A stretch of DNA of 64,000 bases from NCBI RefSeq assembly GCF_003349955.1, contig NZ_QLKQ01000004.1, positions 62,001-126,000 on the forward strand, in the 5' to 3' direction. The position numbers were made by a program, and so were the translations under genes. This DNA comes from Azospirillum brasilense (GTDB lineage Bacteria; Pseudomonadota; Alphaproteobacteria; Azospirillales; Azospirillaceae). Numbering within the stretch: the stretch's first letter is position 1; every line of letters starts with the position of its first letter. Of this stretch, positions 27,576 to 36,353 are shown in pieces. The notes below the pieces were generated by a model. It was not told where the DNA came from. It saw only the letters and a program-made list of their open reading frames with translations, and searched no databases.

Positions 27576-28862
27576 ATGAGACTGCGTGCGTTGGTTGTGC
27601 TGGCGATGGGCATCCTTCCGGGTACGCTGCACGCGGAACCCCTGGAATCGAGCCTGCTCGTCCTGACCAGCTACCCCGACGAGCTGGTCTCCCGCTTCGA
27701 GGCGGCGTTCGAGCGGGCCAATCCCGGCACGGACCTGCGCGTCCTCTGGAAGACCGGGCGGGAGGCGATGCCGATCCTGCGCGGCGCCGACCAGGGCGGC
27801 GTGGACGTCTACTGGACCCCGGCGCTGCGCAACTTCCCATTGCTGCGCGACGAGGGGCGGCTCCGCCCGCTGGACATCGCCTCACCGGGGCTCGATCGCG
27901 AGGCCCTGCCGGGCCGCATCGGGGCGCAGACCCTCTCCGACCCGTCGGGCCGCTTCGAGGCGTTCGAGGTTGCCGGTTACGGGATCGTGGTCAACCCGGC
28001 CTATCTGGCGGAGCGTGGGCTGCCGACGCCGCGACGCTGGGCCGACCTCGCCGACCCGGCGCTGGCCGGGCACGTCGCCTTCCCGGTGCCCTCGCGGGTC
28101 GGCTTCGCCCCGGTGTTGGTGGACATCATCCTCCAGGCCGAGGGCTGGGCGGCGGGCTGGACGCTGCTGCAACGCATCGCCGCCAGCGCGGAACTCGCCG
28201 ACCGTGGGCCGGGTGTGGGCGACAGCGTGGCCTCGGGGCGGCGCGGCGCCGGGCCGACCATCGACTTCCAGGCGCTGAACGCCCAGGCCGACGGCAAGCC
28301 GGTGGAGATTCTCTATCCGGAGCGCACCGCCTGGCTGCCCGCCCACATCGGCGTGACCGCCGCCGCTCCGCACCCGAAGGCCGCCGCCGCCTTCGTCGCC
28401 TTCGCCCTGTCGGAGGAGGGGCAGCGGATTATCTTCCACCCGGACATCCGCCGCCACCCGGTCCGCCCCGCGGTCTACCGGGACGCCCCGGCGGGAACCG
28501 GCAATCCCTTCGCCGTGGCCGGCGCCTTCGCCTATGAAACGGAGAGGGGCAGCCGCCGGGAGCCGGCGGTCGCCGCCCTGTTCGACGCGCTGGTCACCCG
28601 CCGCCAGGACGAGCTGCGCGAGTTGCTGGTGCTGCTGGACGAGGCGCGGATGGCGGCCGCCCGCAAGGGCGATCCCGCGCTTGCCGCGAAAGCGGAGGAG
28701 GCGCTGGCCCTCGCCACCGCGGTCCCGGTGACCGAGGACGAGGCCGCAGGCTTGGCTGTTACGGAAGCGCTCGATCAGGACTGGGCGGAGCGCATCGGCA
28801 AGGCCCGCGCCGCCGCCACGGACACCGCCCGCGCCGTGCTGGCCGCCGCCAAGGAGCCCTGA
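27576..28862 (+). CDS. Extracellular solute-binding protein (iron/ion type) with long C-terminal tail
   Basis: Periplasmic binding protein of 428 aa, similar in layout to family-1 Fe3+/phosphonate binding proteins. The ATG 27576 has GGAG 6 nt upstream and starts a clean signal peptide MRLRALVVLAMGILPGTLHA; a GTG at 27561 is an alternative. LLVLTSYPDELVSRFEAAFERANPGTDL, YGIVVNPAYLAERGLPTPRRWADL and FALSEEGQRI are typical. The last 95 residues or so are an extra Ala/Glu-rich helical tail not normal for the family. No ABC permease is adjacent; it leads the DUF1111-TonB receptor-TonB genes, so a role in metal or metal-chelate uptake is inferred. Confidence 0.75.
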   Translation: MRLRALVVLAMGILPGTLHAEPLESSLLVLTSYPDELVSRFEAAFERANPGTDLRVLWKTGREAMPILRGADQGGVDVYWTPALRNFPLLRDEGRLRPLDIASPGLDREALPGRIGAQTLSDPSGRFEAFEVAGYGIVVNPAYLAERGLPTPRRWADLADPALAGHVAFPVPSRVGFAPVLVDIILQAEGWAAGWTLLQRIAASAELADRGPGVGDSVASGRRGAGPTIDFQALNAQADGKPVEILYPERTAWLPAHIGVTAAAPHPKAAAAFVAFALSEEGQRIIFHPDIRRHPVRPAVYRDAPAGTGNPFAVAGAFAYETERGSRREPAVAALFDALVTRRQDELRELLVLLDEARMAAARKGDPALAAKAEEALALATAVPVTEDEAAGLAVTEALDQDWAERIGKARAAATDTARAVLAAAKEP

Positions 28863-28865
28863 CCC

Positions 28866-30299
28866 GTGCGCCGGACCCTCCACGCCCTTCTCGGCCTGTC
28901 GGTCGCCCTGTCCGCGACGGCGGGAGCGGCGGTTCAGGCCGCCGCCCCGGCCAACCCGACGCGCGCCGCCTTCGACCAGACCCTGCCGCCGACCGACGAG
29001 GCGCAGCGCGTCCAGTTCACCATCGGGCGCATCCTGTTCAACCATGTCTGGACGCCCGGCGGCCCGGACCCGGAGGCCGGGACCAGCGTCGGCCGCGCCC
29101 AGGCCGGCGGGCGGGCGCTGGTGCAGAACGGCTTCGCGGGGGAGGGCGGGTTCCACGGGCTGGGGCCGACCTACAACCGGCTGTCCTGCGCCGCCTGCCA
29201 CATCAAGAACGGGCGGGGCGAGCCGCCGCAGGGCCCCGACGACGCGCTGCGCGCCATGCTGGTTCGCCTGTCGGTGCCCGGCGAGGACGCGCATGGCGGA
29301 CCCAAGCCGCACCCCGTCTACGGCGACCAGATCAACGACCAGTCGGTGCCCGGCGTTCCGGCGGAGGCGCGCGTCTTCTTCACGTGGCACGAGCGGGTCG
29401 AGCGTCTGGCCGACGGCACCGAGGTGCCGTTGCGCGCCCCGGAAATCCGCGTCACCGACTTGGCCTTCGGGCCGCTCGGCGACGAGGTGATGACCTCGCC
29501 GCGCATGGGGCCGCCGGTCTTCGGGCTGGGCCTGCTGGAGGCGGTGCCGGAGCGCGCCATTCTGGCGCTGGCCGAGGCGCAGGCGCGCGAGGGCGTGGTC
29601 TCCGGCCAGCCCAACCGCGTCCGGGACCGCGAGACCGGGGCGGAGGCGCTCGGCCGTTTCGGGCTGAAGGCCAACCAGCCGAGCGTGCGCCAGCAGATCG
29701 CCGGAGCCTTCGTCGGCGACCTCGGGATCACCACGCGCCTCTATCCGCAGCCCAACTGTCCGGAGGCGCAGGACGCCTGCGCCGCTTATGCCACCAAGGA
29801 CGAGGGGCCGCAGCCGGAACTGTCCGAGGCGATGCTCGACACCATCCATCTCTACACGCTGGCGCTCCAGCCGCCGTCCCGGCGCAACGCGGACGCCCCG
29901 GCGGTGCGCCGCGGCGAGGCGGTCTTCGCGGAGGCCGGCTGCGCCCGCTGCCACGCCCCCAGTCTGGAGACGGCGGAGCACCCGCTCCTGCCGGGGCTCG
30001 GCGGGGGGACGATCCATCCCTACAGCGACCTGCTGCTGCACGACCTGGGCGACGGGCTGGCCGACCGGCGGCCCGATCACCGCGCCAGCGGGCGGCAGTG
30101 GCGCACGGCGCCGCTGTGGGGGCTGGGCCTCGTCCCGCTGATCGCCGACCACCCCGCCTACCTGCACGACGGCCGCGCCCGCAACCCGCTGGAGGCCGTG
30201 CTGTGGCACGGCGGCGAGGCCCAAGGCAGCGCCGACGCCGTGCGTGCCTTGCCCACCGCCGACCGCGCGGCGCTGCTGTCCTTTCTCGCTTCGCTCTGA
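28866..30299 (+). CDS. DUF1111 dihaem c-type cytochrome (di-haem oxidoreductase-like)
   Basis: Periplasmic protein of 477 aa from GTG 28866, 3 nt after the preceding stop. A signal peptide ends near residue 27. Two haem c attachment sites are present: CAACH at 108-112 and CARCH at 359-363, in a protein of the DUF1111/thiol-oxidoreductase-like group related to MauG and dihaem peroxidases. NGRGEPPQGPDD, WRTAPLWGLGLV and FLHDGRA-like YLHDGRARN are family phrases. These proteins often lie beside imelysin or TonB-receptor genes in iron-linked loci, which fits here, but the reaction is unknown. Confidence 0.88.
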   Translation: MRRTLHALLGLSVALSATAGAAVQAAAPANPTRAAFDQTLPPTDEAQRVQFTIGRILFNHVWTPGGPDPEAGTSVGRAQAGGRALVQNGFAGEGGFHGLGPTYNRLSCAACHIKNGRGEPPQGPDDALRAMLVRLSVPGEDAHGGPKPHPVYGDQINDQSVPGVPAEARVFFTWHERVERLADGTEVPLRAPEIRVTDLAFGPLGDEVMTSPRMGPPVFGLGLLEAVPERAILALAEAQAREGVVSGQPNRVRDRETGAEALGRFGLKANQPSVRQQIAGAFVGDLGITTRLYPQPNCPEAQDACAAYATKDEGPQPELSEAMLDTIHLYTLALQPPSRRNADAPAVRRGEAVFAEAGCARCHAPSLETAEHPLLPGLGGGTIHPYSDLLLHDLGDGLADRRPDHRASGRQWRTAPLWGLGLVPLIADHPAYLHDGRARNPLEAVLWHGGEAQGSADAVRALPTADRAALLSFLASL

Positions 30300-30338
30300 T
30301 CCACACCTTCCGCTGACGCCCATCCCCTCAGGAGTCCG

Positions 30339-32408
30339 ATGAGACGATTGCTGCTTGCCGCTGCGTCGTCGGCCGTGCTGGCCGCCGCGCAGAACGCCCC
30401 CGCCTTGGCTCAATCTGCCGCCCAGTCCACCGCACCCGATGAGCCGGTCTACCGGCTGGGCCAGATCAACGCGACGGCCCAGGCGGCCGGCGGCACCCCG
30501 GTCGGCGGTTCCGTCCTGTCGTCGGAGGACATCGCCCGCTTCAACCGCGAGCGGCTGGACCGCGCGCTCGACCTGCTGCCGGGTGTCAGCATCGCCACCA
30601 CCCGCGGCCCGCGCAACGAGCGCTACGTCACGGTGCGCGGCTACGACCGGTTCCAGGTGCCGCTCTATCTGGACGGCGTGCAGCTCTACCTGCCGGCGGA
30701 CAACCGCTTCGACCTCGGCCGCTTCCTGACCGGCGATCTGGCCGAGATCCAGGTGGCCAAGGGCTACGCGTCGGTTCTCGACGGGCCGGGCGGGCTCGGC
30801 GGCTCGATCAACCTCGTCAGCCGCAAGCCGACGCGCGAACTGGAAGGCGAGTTGCGCACCGGCATCAACCTCGACGCGACGGGCGCCTTCTCCGGCTATC
30901 TGACCAGCGCCAGCGCCGGGACGAAGCAGGAGCGCTTCTACGTCCAGGGCGGCATCGCCAAGGTCGAGCAGAATTTCTTCCGCCTGTCCGACAACCACAC
31001 GCCCACCGCCAACGAGAATGGCGGCCGGCGCGAGGGATCGGAGAGCCGGGACTGGCGGGTGAACGCCAAGTTCGGCGTCACGCCCAACGACACCGACGAG
31101 TATTCCTTCAACGTACTGAAGCAGAACGGCTCGAAGGGCGCCCCGCTGCACACCTACGACCCGGCCAGCAGCCAGACCATGCGCTACTGGAAATGGCCGG
31201 AATGGGCGGTGCAGAACCTGTCCTTCAATTCGCACACGCAGCTCGGCGACAAGTCCTACGTCAAGACGCGGCTGTTCCATTCGACCTTCGACAACAAGCT
31301 CGATTCCTACGACGACCGCCGCTACGTCCGGCAGAGCACGTCGCGGGCCTTCACCAGCATCTATGACGACCGCGCCTATGGCGGCGGCGTGGAGCTTGGC
31401 ACCGACCTGATCCCGCGCAACACGCTGAAGGGCGCCATCCACGTCCGCCGCGACGAGCACGAGGAATTCCAGACCATCTACGCGCCGCGCTTCCGCGAGC
31501 CGAATCAGAAGAGCGTCGAGGACACCTATTCGGTCGCTCTGGAGAACACCTTCCACGCCACCGGGGCGGTGGATGTGGTGGCCGGCGCCAGCTACGACTG
31601 GCGCGACCTGCGCAAGGCCCAGGACTGGGACGGCACCAACACCGGCCGCTTCGTCAATTACCCGACGAAGGACATGGACGCGTTCAATTGGCAGGGCGCG
31701 GTGATCTGGCGTTACAGCGCCACCGGCGAGACCCACGCCAGCGTGTCCAGCCGCACCCGCTTCCCGACGCTGTTCGAGCGCTTCAGCTCACGCTTCGGCG
31801 GGGCTGTGTCGAATCCGGGGCTGAAGCCGGAACGCGCCGTCAATTACGAGATCGGGGCGTCCGAGCAGGTCTTTGGCAACACCCGCCTGGAAGGGGCGGT
31901 GTTCGTCAACGACCTGACCGACGCCATCCAGTCGGTCAACATGATCTACAACGGCCAGTCGGTGACGCAGAACCGCAACGTCGGGTCCGGCTTCGACCGC
32001 GGCTTCGAGCTGTCGGCGCGCACGCTGCTGTCCGAGTGGCTGGAGATCGGCGGCAACTACACGCTGCTGGTCCGCACGCTCGACGCCGTGGGCACCCCGG
32101 AGCCCAAGCCGACCGGCACGCCGACCCACAAGCTGTTCGCCTACGCCGACGTCCAGCCCATCGAGGCGCTGCACGTCGTGCCGTCGCTGGAGGTCTCCTC
32201 GACCCGCTGGACCAGCAATTCCGCGCAGACCGCCTACTACCGCACCGGCGCCTACGCGCTGGCGAACCTCAAGGTCTCCTACGAGATCGTCAAGGGGGTG
32301 GAGGCGGAGGCCGTGGTCCGCAACATCACCGACCGCAACTACCAGCTCATGGACGGCTACCCGGAGGAGGGGCGCAGCTTTTACCTCGGGGCGCGCTACC
32401 AGTTCTGA
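30339..32408 (+). CDS. TonB-dependent outer-membrane receptor
   Basis: Outer-membrane barrel of 689 aa. Signal peptide 1-25 (ending PALAQS), a TonB-box-like stretch LGQINATAQA, plug domain with RLDRALDLLPGVSIATTRGPRNERYVTVRGYDRFQVPLYLDGV, then beta strands ending in ...YLGARYQF with the C-terminal Phe required for barrel assembly. It would import a chelated metal or other large solute using energy from TonB, which is encoded next. CAGGAG precedes the ATG. Ligand is not readable from sequence. Confidence 0.93.
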   Translation: MRRLLLAAASSAVLAAAQNAPALAQSAAQSTAPDEPVYRLGQINATAQAAGGTPVGGSVLSSEDIARFNRERLDRALDLLPGVSIATTRGPRNERYVTVRGYDRFQVPLYLDGVQLYLPADNRFDLGRFLTGDLAEIQVAKGYASVLDGPGGLGGSINLVSRKPTRELEGELRTGINLDATGAFSGYLTSASAGTKQERFYVQGGIAKVEQNFFRLSDNHTPTANENGGRREGSESRDWRVNAKFGVTPNDTDEYSFNVLKQNGSKGAPLHTYDPASSQTMRYWKWPEWAVQNLSFNSHTQLGDKSYVKTRLFHSTFDNKLDSYDDRRYVRQSTSRAFTSIYDDRAYGGGVELGTDLIPRNTLKGAIHVRRDEHEEFQTIYAPRFREPNQKSVEDTYSVALENTFHATGAVDVVAGASYDWRDLRKAQDWDGTNTGRFVNYPTKDMDAFNWQGAVIWRYSATGETHASVSSRTRFPTLFERFSSRFGGAVSNPGLKPERAVNYEIGASEQVFGNTRLEGAVFVNDLTDAIQSVNMIYNGQSVTQNRNVGSGFDRGFELSARTLLSEWLEIGGNYTLLVRTLDAVGTPEPKPTGTPTHKLFAYADVQPIEALHVVPSLEVSSTRWTSNSAQTAYYRTGAYALANLKVSYEIVKGVEAEAVVRNITDRNYQLMDGYPEEGRSFYLGARYQF

Positions 32409-32443
32409 CGCGGAAGAGGCTGGGCTGAGCACGGGGCCTGACC

Positions 32444-33310
32444 ATGGACGTCCTGCGCGCCGGCGATGCGGCGATCCCGGAGGAAAGGGCGGGGCGTGGG
32501 CCATGGGCTCCCTGGGCGTTCGCCCTGTCCGCCCTGGCCCATGGCGCCCTGCTGGGTCTGCTGATCGCCACGGCCGAGACACCGGCCACGCCGGTTCCCG
32601 AGGCCTTCAGCATCGACCTCGTGCCGGGAAGCGGCGTCGAAGCGGCCGGCGACGCGGGGGGAGGCCCGGACGGTCACGGAGAGTCCGACGCGGAGCCGCC
32701 GCCGGCCGCTGCCGCCGCCGAACCGGCGCCGGACCCGGAACCGCAACGGGTCGAGGCCGTTCCGCCTCCCGACCCGTCGCCCCCTGACGGTCCGGATTCC
32801 GTTGCGCCGGTTCCGGCCCGCAAGCCGACGGTGAAGCCGGTGACGGCGGCCACCACCCGCGCCTCCTCACCGGCCATCCCGGCACCGGCCACCCCGGCAA
32901 AGGACATGGCCCGGAATCGTGACGGGGCCGCCGCCGCAACCGGACCAGCGGCCGGACCAGCGATGGGCAGCGGGATGAACGGCTCCGCTGTGGCGGATGC
33001 CGGCGTCGGCAGCGGCGGCGCGGACGCCATGCGCGTCTATCTGGAGGAGGTGCGCCGCCGCCTTCAGGTCCGGCTCGCGGTGCCGGCGGAAGCGCGGCGG
33101 CTGCGGCTGGGGGGGACGGTGCTGGTGCGCTTCACGGTGCGGGGTGACGGCAGCGTTCCGGGCGAGTCCATGGCCGTCCTGTCCGGCCCCGGCGTCGCGG
33201 TGCTGGAGCGGGCGGCGCTGGAGACGGTCGCCCGGACCGCCCCCTTTCCGCCTCCGCCCAAGCCGGCCACCGTCGAGGTGCCGGTGCTGTTCGCCGTGTC
33301 GGTCCGATGA
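32444..33310 (+). CDS. TonB family energy-transducing protein
   Basis: 288-aa protein with one membrane anchor (AFALSALAHGALLGLLIAT, about 26-44), a long Pro/Ala/Glu-rich periplasmic spacer (about 70-190) and a C-terminal TonB domain: VYLEEVRRRLQVRLAVPAEARRLRLGGTVLVRFTVRGDGSV...VPVLFAVSV. It probably energises the receptor encoded 35 nt upstream. ExbB and ExbD are not in the window. The 3' end is only 8 nt from the convergent antitoxin gene. Confidence 0.87.
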   Translation: MDVLRAGDAAIPEERAGRGPWAPWAFALSALAHGALLGLLIATAETPATPVPEAFSIDLVPGSGVEAAGDAGGGPDGHGESDAEPPPAAAAAEPAPDPEPQRVEAVPPPDPSPPDGPDSVAPVPARKPTVKPVTAATTRASSPAIPAPATPAKDMARNRDGAAAATGPAAGPAMGSGMNGSAVADAGVGSGGADAMRVYLEEVRRRLQVRLAVPAEARRLRLGGTVLVRFTVRGDGSVPGESMAVLSGPGVAVLERAALETVARTAPFPPPPKPATVEVPVLFAVSVR

Positions 33311-33318
33311 GGTCGTGG

Positions 33319-33687
33319 TCAGGTGAGGTCGTCGAGGTCCACCCGAAGGGCGTCGGCGATCCGCTTGAGCACATCCACGGAACCGCCCCGCGTGCCGGCC
33401 TCGATCTGCGAGACATAGGCCTGCTTGAGACCGGTGGCCTCGGCGAGTTGGGCCTGCGTCATGCCGCGGTGGTCGCGGAAGACCTTCACCGGATGCTCGC
33501 CACCCAGCAGACGCTCGGCCACGTCATCGGGGAAGGTTTCCGGTTGTGTGGCCTTGTAGACATCGAAGGCGCGGGTCGCGGTTGCCTCGTCGGCGGCTTC
33601 CAGCAATCGTTCATATTCGGCGATGGGCAGAACCGCGAAGGCCGGATTGCCGTTGCCATCCCGGATGATCTGCGCGGAATCAGTCAT
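33319..33687 (-). CDS. XRE-family antitoxin
   Basis: 122-aa protein whose C-terminal half is a Cro/C1-type helix-turn-helix (VFRDHRGMTQAQLAEATGLKQAYVSQIEAGTRGGSVDVLKRIADAL). The N-terminal half, with AFAVLPIAEYERLLEA, resembles Phd/YefM-type antitoxin or toxin-wrapping segments. It follows the toxin gene with an 8-nt overlap, the reversed toxin-first order seen in HigBA and MqsRA. It should bind the palindrome at 33944-33958 and repress the pair. Confidence 0.88.
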   Translation of the reverse strand: MTDSAQIIRDGNGNPAFAVLPIAEYERLLEAADEATATRAFDVYKATQPETFPDDVAERLLGGEHPVKVFRDHRGMTQAQLAEATGLKQAYVSQIEAGTRGGSVDVLKRIADALRVDLDDLT

Positions 33688-33934
33688 AGATGCCTCCTCT
33701 CGGGCCGATTTCGATGACGATCAGCACCAGCACGCCGGATTCGAGGTCATAAACGATCCGCCAGTCGCCGACGCGGAGCCGGTAGCCGTCCCGGCCCTTC
33801 AGCTTCTTCACGTTCCGCGCGTTCGCCGGGTCGGCAGCCACCTCCCGCAGCTTCAGGCGGATCAGCTCCGCCGTGTTGCGCGGCATCCGGCGAAGCGTCT
33901 TCAGAGCCGCCGCAGTATAGCGGATCGTGTGCAT
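33680..33934 (-). CDS. RelE/HigB-type mRNA interferase toxin
   Basis: 84-aa RelE/ParE-superfamily protein: MHTIRYTAAALKTLRRMPRN, then VKKLKGRDGYRLRVGDWRIVYDLESGVLVLIVIEIGPRGGIY, with the basic GYRLRVGDWRIVY core that supplies catalytic or rRNA-contact Arg residues. It likely cleaves mRNA on the ribosome under stress. The predicted transcript starts at or next to the ATG, so the mRNA may be leaderless. ParE-like gyrase inhibition is a less likely alternative. Confidence 0.88.
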   Translation of the reverse strand: MHTIRYTAAALKTLRRMPRNTAELIRLKLREVAADPANARNVKKLKGRDGYRLRVGDWRIVYDLESGVLVLIVIEIGPRGGIYD

Positions 33935-33940
33935 CGCATA

Positions 33941-33969
33941 AATATAGCGGTCCGCTATTTACCCATCAA
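33941..33969 (-). promoter_or_regulatory. Toxin-antitoxin promoter with overlapping palindromic operator
   Basis: On the minus strand TTGATG (33969-33964), a 17-nt spacer and TATATT (33946-33941) form a good promoter. A perfect 7-bp dyad ATAGCGG-T-CCGCTAT (33944-33958) covers the -10 edge and spacer. The expected start falls at about 33934, the toxin ATG itself. This is the classic layout of autoregulated toxin-antitoxin operons. Confidence 0.75.
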
Positions 33970-33984
33970 GCGTATCGTTATGTG

Positions 33985-34674
33985 TCACTGATACTTGGCG
34001 TAGACCCAGAGAACGCGGGCGTCCTCGTCCCCGTCCGAGAGCCAGAGATGCGGGGTGCTGGCGTCGTAATACATGGAATCGCCGGCTTCCAGCCGCAGCG
34101 GCTCGTAGATCTGGCTGTGAACCACCAGCGTGCCGGAGACGACGTGCAGGAACAGCTCCGCGTCGTACTTGGCCCATTCCGGATAGGCGTCGAGCGAGCG
34201 GGCGACGACGGTGGTCATGATCGGGGTCATGACCTTGTTGGTCAGCTCCGGGCAGAGCCAGGCGTTGTTGCAGGTGCCGGTGGGGAAGGGACGGCCATCG
34301 CCCGACCGCGTCACCGAACGGCGTCCGGCCACGCGCAGCGTCGGGGTCGGCCCGCCGATGATCGCCGCCGCGTCCATCTCGAAGCCGCCGGCGATCTTCT
34401 GGAGGGTGGTGACCGTCGGCGACAGCTCGTTGCGCTCGATCTTGGACAGGGTGGACACGCCGACCCCGGTGCGGTCGGCCGCCTGCTGGAGCGTCAGCCC
34501 CAGGCGCTTGCGCAGGTTCTTCAGCCGGACGCCGAGGTCCAGTTCCCCGTCCGCCCCGCTCTGGGAGGCGGAGGTGGCCGCGTCGGGCCGCTCGATCACA
34601 TCCATTGCCTCGTCCGCCGCCTGTCGTGTCGCGATTCGTCGTACATGCCTGGTCGTCAGGGCGGGCCGCTTCAT
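33985..34674 (-). CDS. XRE-cupin transcriptional regulator
   Basis: 229-aa regulator with a Cro/C1-type HTH (LGVRLKNLRKRLGLTLQQAADRTGVGVSTLSKIERNELSP, about 45-90) and a C-terminal cupin (FLHVVSGTLVVHSQIYEPLRLEAGDSMYYDASTPHLW) that probably binds a small organic acid. The ATG 34674 overlaps the stop of the upstream flavoprotein gene (ATGA), so regulator and enzyme are made together. Members of this group (PuuR, SutR-like) sense amino acids, amines or acids. A 3' neighbour is the toxin promoter. Confidence 0.88.
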   Translation of the reverse strand: MKRPALTTRHVRRIATRQAADEAMDVIERPDAATSASQSGADGELDLGVRLKNLRKRLGLTLQQAADRTGVGVSTLSKIERNELSPTVTTLQKIAGGFEMDAAAIIGGPTPTLRVAGRRSVTRSGDGRPFPTGTCNNAWLCPELTNKVMTPIMTTVVARSLDAYPEWAKYDAELFLHVVSGTLVVHSQIYEPLRLEAGDSMYYDASTPHLWLSDGDEDARVLWVYAKYQ

Positions 34675-36107
34675 TGAGGGTCCTCGAACACCAGAACCTT
34701 TCCAGGATTCATCATATGGTCCGGGTCGAGCAACGCTTTGATCTGCGTCATCAGCCGATAGCGCGCCGGATCGATGGAGTTGGCGAGCCGTTTGCGGTTG
34801 CTGCGGCCGATCCCGTGCTCCGCGCTGATCGAACCATCGCAGGCGAGCGTCGCCGTGTCGACGATCTCGTTGATTTGCGCCGCCGCCGCCTCGAACGCGT
34901 CGCGGGAGGGAAAGGCGTCGTGGTCGAAATGGATCACCGCGTGCAGGTTGCCGTCGCCGACATGGCCGACGAACAGCCGCCGCGCCTGCGGGAAGGCCTC
35001 GCGCACGCCGCGCTCCGTCTCCGCCGCGAAATCCCCCAGCCGGTCGAGCGCCACCACCGTGTCGTAGGAGACGCTGATGCCGGCCACCTTGTTCGCCTCC
35101 GACACCGAATGGCGCAGGCGCCACAGCGCCTCGCGCTGCGCGCCGCTCTTGGGAATCACGGCGTCGGCGACGAGGCCGCGTTCCAGCGCGTCGGCAAGGC
35201 ACTCCTCAAGAATCGAGGCCAGATCCATGGCGGCGAAGCTGTCCTCCGCCTCGATGAGCACGTACCAGGGGTGCGGCTCCGCGAAGGGCAGGGTGCAGCC
35301 GGGGATGTGGTCGAGCACGAGCTGCATCTGGGAGTGCGACATGACTTCGTAGGCGCTGACCCGGTCGCCGAGGCGGGAGCGGACGGCGGCCAGAAGCTCC
35401 AGCGCCTGGTCGAGATGGCCGGCGCCGGCCATGGCGGTGGCGCTCGCCTGCGGCTGGGGGAACAGCTTCAGCACCGCCGCCGTGATGATGCCCAGCGTGC
35501 CTTCCGCCCCGATGAACAGGTGGCGCACGGCGTAGCCGCTGTTGTCCTTGCGCAGCCGCTTCAGGTCGTTCATCACCGAGCCGTCGGGAAGCACCACCTC
35601 CAGCCCCAGAACCATGTCGCGCATCGGTCCGTAGCGCAGCACCGCCGTGCCGCCGGCGTTGGTCGCGATGTTGCCGCCGATCTGGCAGCTCCCCTCCGCG
35701 CCCAGGCTGAGCGGGAAGAGGCGCCCGGCCTCCTGCGCGCGGGCCTGCAGGTCGGCCAGGATGCAGCCCGCCTCCACCGTCATGGTGTTGTCCAGCGCGC
35801 TGACCTGCCGCACCCGGTTCAGCCGGTCGAGCCGCAGCACCACCGCCTCGTCCGAGAAGGGCGTGGCGCCGCCGCACATGCCGGTGTTGCCGCCCTGCGG
35901 CACGATCGTCCCGCCATGCTCGCGCACCAGCAGGACGGTCGCCGCCACCTGCTCGGTGTCCGCGGGGTAGACGGCGCACAGCGCCGTGCCCTGGTAGCGG
36001 CCCCGCCAGTCCCGCGTCAGCGGTTCGAGATCCGTCGCCTGCGTGACCACATGGCGCTCCCCCAGGAGCGTACGCAGCGACGTCAGCAGAGCCTGTGGGT
36101 CACGCAT
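34671..36107 (-). CDS. FAD-linked D-2-hydroxyacid dehydrogenase
   Basis: Vanillyl-alcohol-oxidase-fold flavoprotein of 478 aa, close in layout to D-2-hydroxyglutarate and D-lactate (cytochrome) dehydrogenases. The FAD PP-loop is PQGGNTGMCGGATPF, followed by GAEGSCQIGGNIATNAGG and GAEGTLGIITAA; the C-terminal half has the metal/substrate HVGDGNLHAVIHFDHD and SAEHGIGRSNRKRL. It passes electrons to a carrier such as ETF or a cytochrome. It is divergent from an L-2-hydroxyacid oxidase-like gene, so the pair could oxidise both stereoisomers of one acid. Confidence 0.87.
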   Translation of the reverse strand: MRDPQALLTSLRTLLGERHVVTQATDLEPLTRDWRGRYQGTALCAVYPADTEQVAATVLLVREHGGTIVPQGGNTGMCGGATPFSDEAVVLRLDRLNRVRQVSALDNTMTVEAGCILADLQARAQEAGRLFPLSLGAEGSCQIGGNIATNAGGTAVLRYGPMRDMVLGLEVVLPDGSVMNDLKRLRKDNSGYAVRHLFIGAEGTLGIITAAVLKLFPQPQASATAMAGAGHLDQALELLAAVRSRLGDRVSAYEVMSHSQMQLVLDHIPGCTLPFAEPHPWYVLIEAEDSFAAMDLASILEECLADALERGLVADAVIPKSGAQREALWRLRHSVSEANKVAGISVSYDTVVALDRLGDFAAETERGVREAFPQARRLFVGHVGDGNLHAVIHFDHDAFPSRDAFEAAAAQINEIVDTATLACDGSISAEHGIGRSNRKRLANSIDPARYRLMTQIKALLDPDHMMNPGKVLVFEDPQ

Positions 36108-36353
36108 CGGGCAGGTCCTCGTGGCTTCGGGGCCGGGGTGAAGGGAGCCGGGCTGGCGGTGGGAGGCCGGGGCAAAAATCGGTGTCGCGAACAATCGGCT
36201 GGCGCGATCGGACGTTGACGATATTGTCACTCGATGTCTAGCATACGAAAAACTGTTCCCAAAAAGATAATTTTTGTCGGAGCGGCATCCAATGGTCCTA
36301 TCTTGCGCATCGTGCGGCGTGGGCGTTCTCTTCCATGAAGCGGCGAGATCGCC
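36108..36353. promoter_or_regulatory. Divergent control region of the two hydroxy-acid enzymes
   Basis: A 246-nt region holding both promoters, locally AT-rich around 36225-36275. It contains TGTCTAGCATACGA at 36235-36248; a related 14-mer, TGTCCATTATACGA (11 of 14 identical), lies at 37542-37555 ahead of the DapA-family gene. The shared element may be the site of the XRE-cupin regulator or of an unlinked GntR-type protein. Confidence 0.45.

Noticed and set aside
27882..31736. A 1284-codon minus-strand open frame over the TonB locus
   Set aside because: Fully antisense to the binding protein, dihaem protein and receptor genes; composition is of shadow type and no ribosome site is present.
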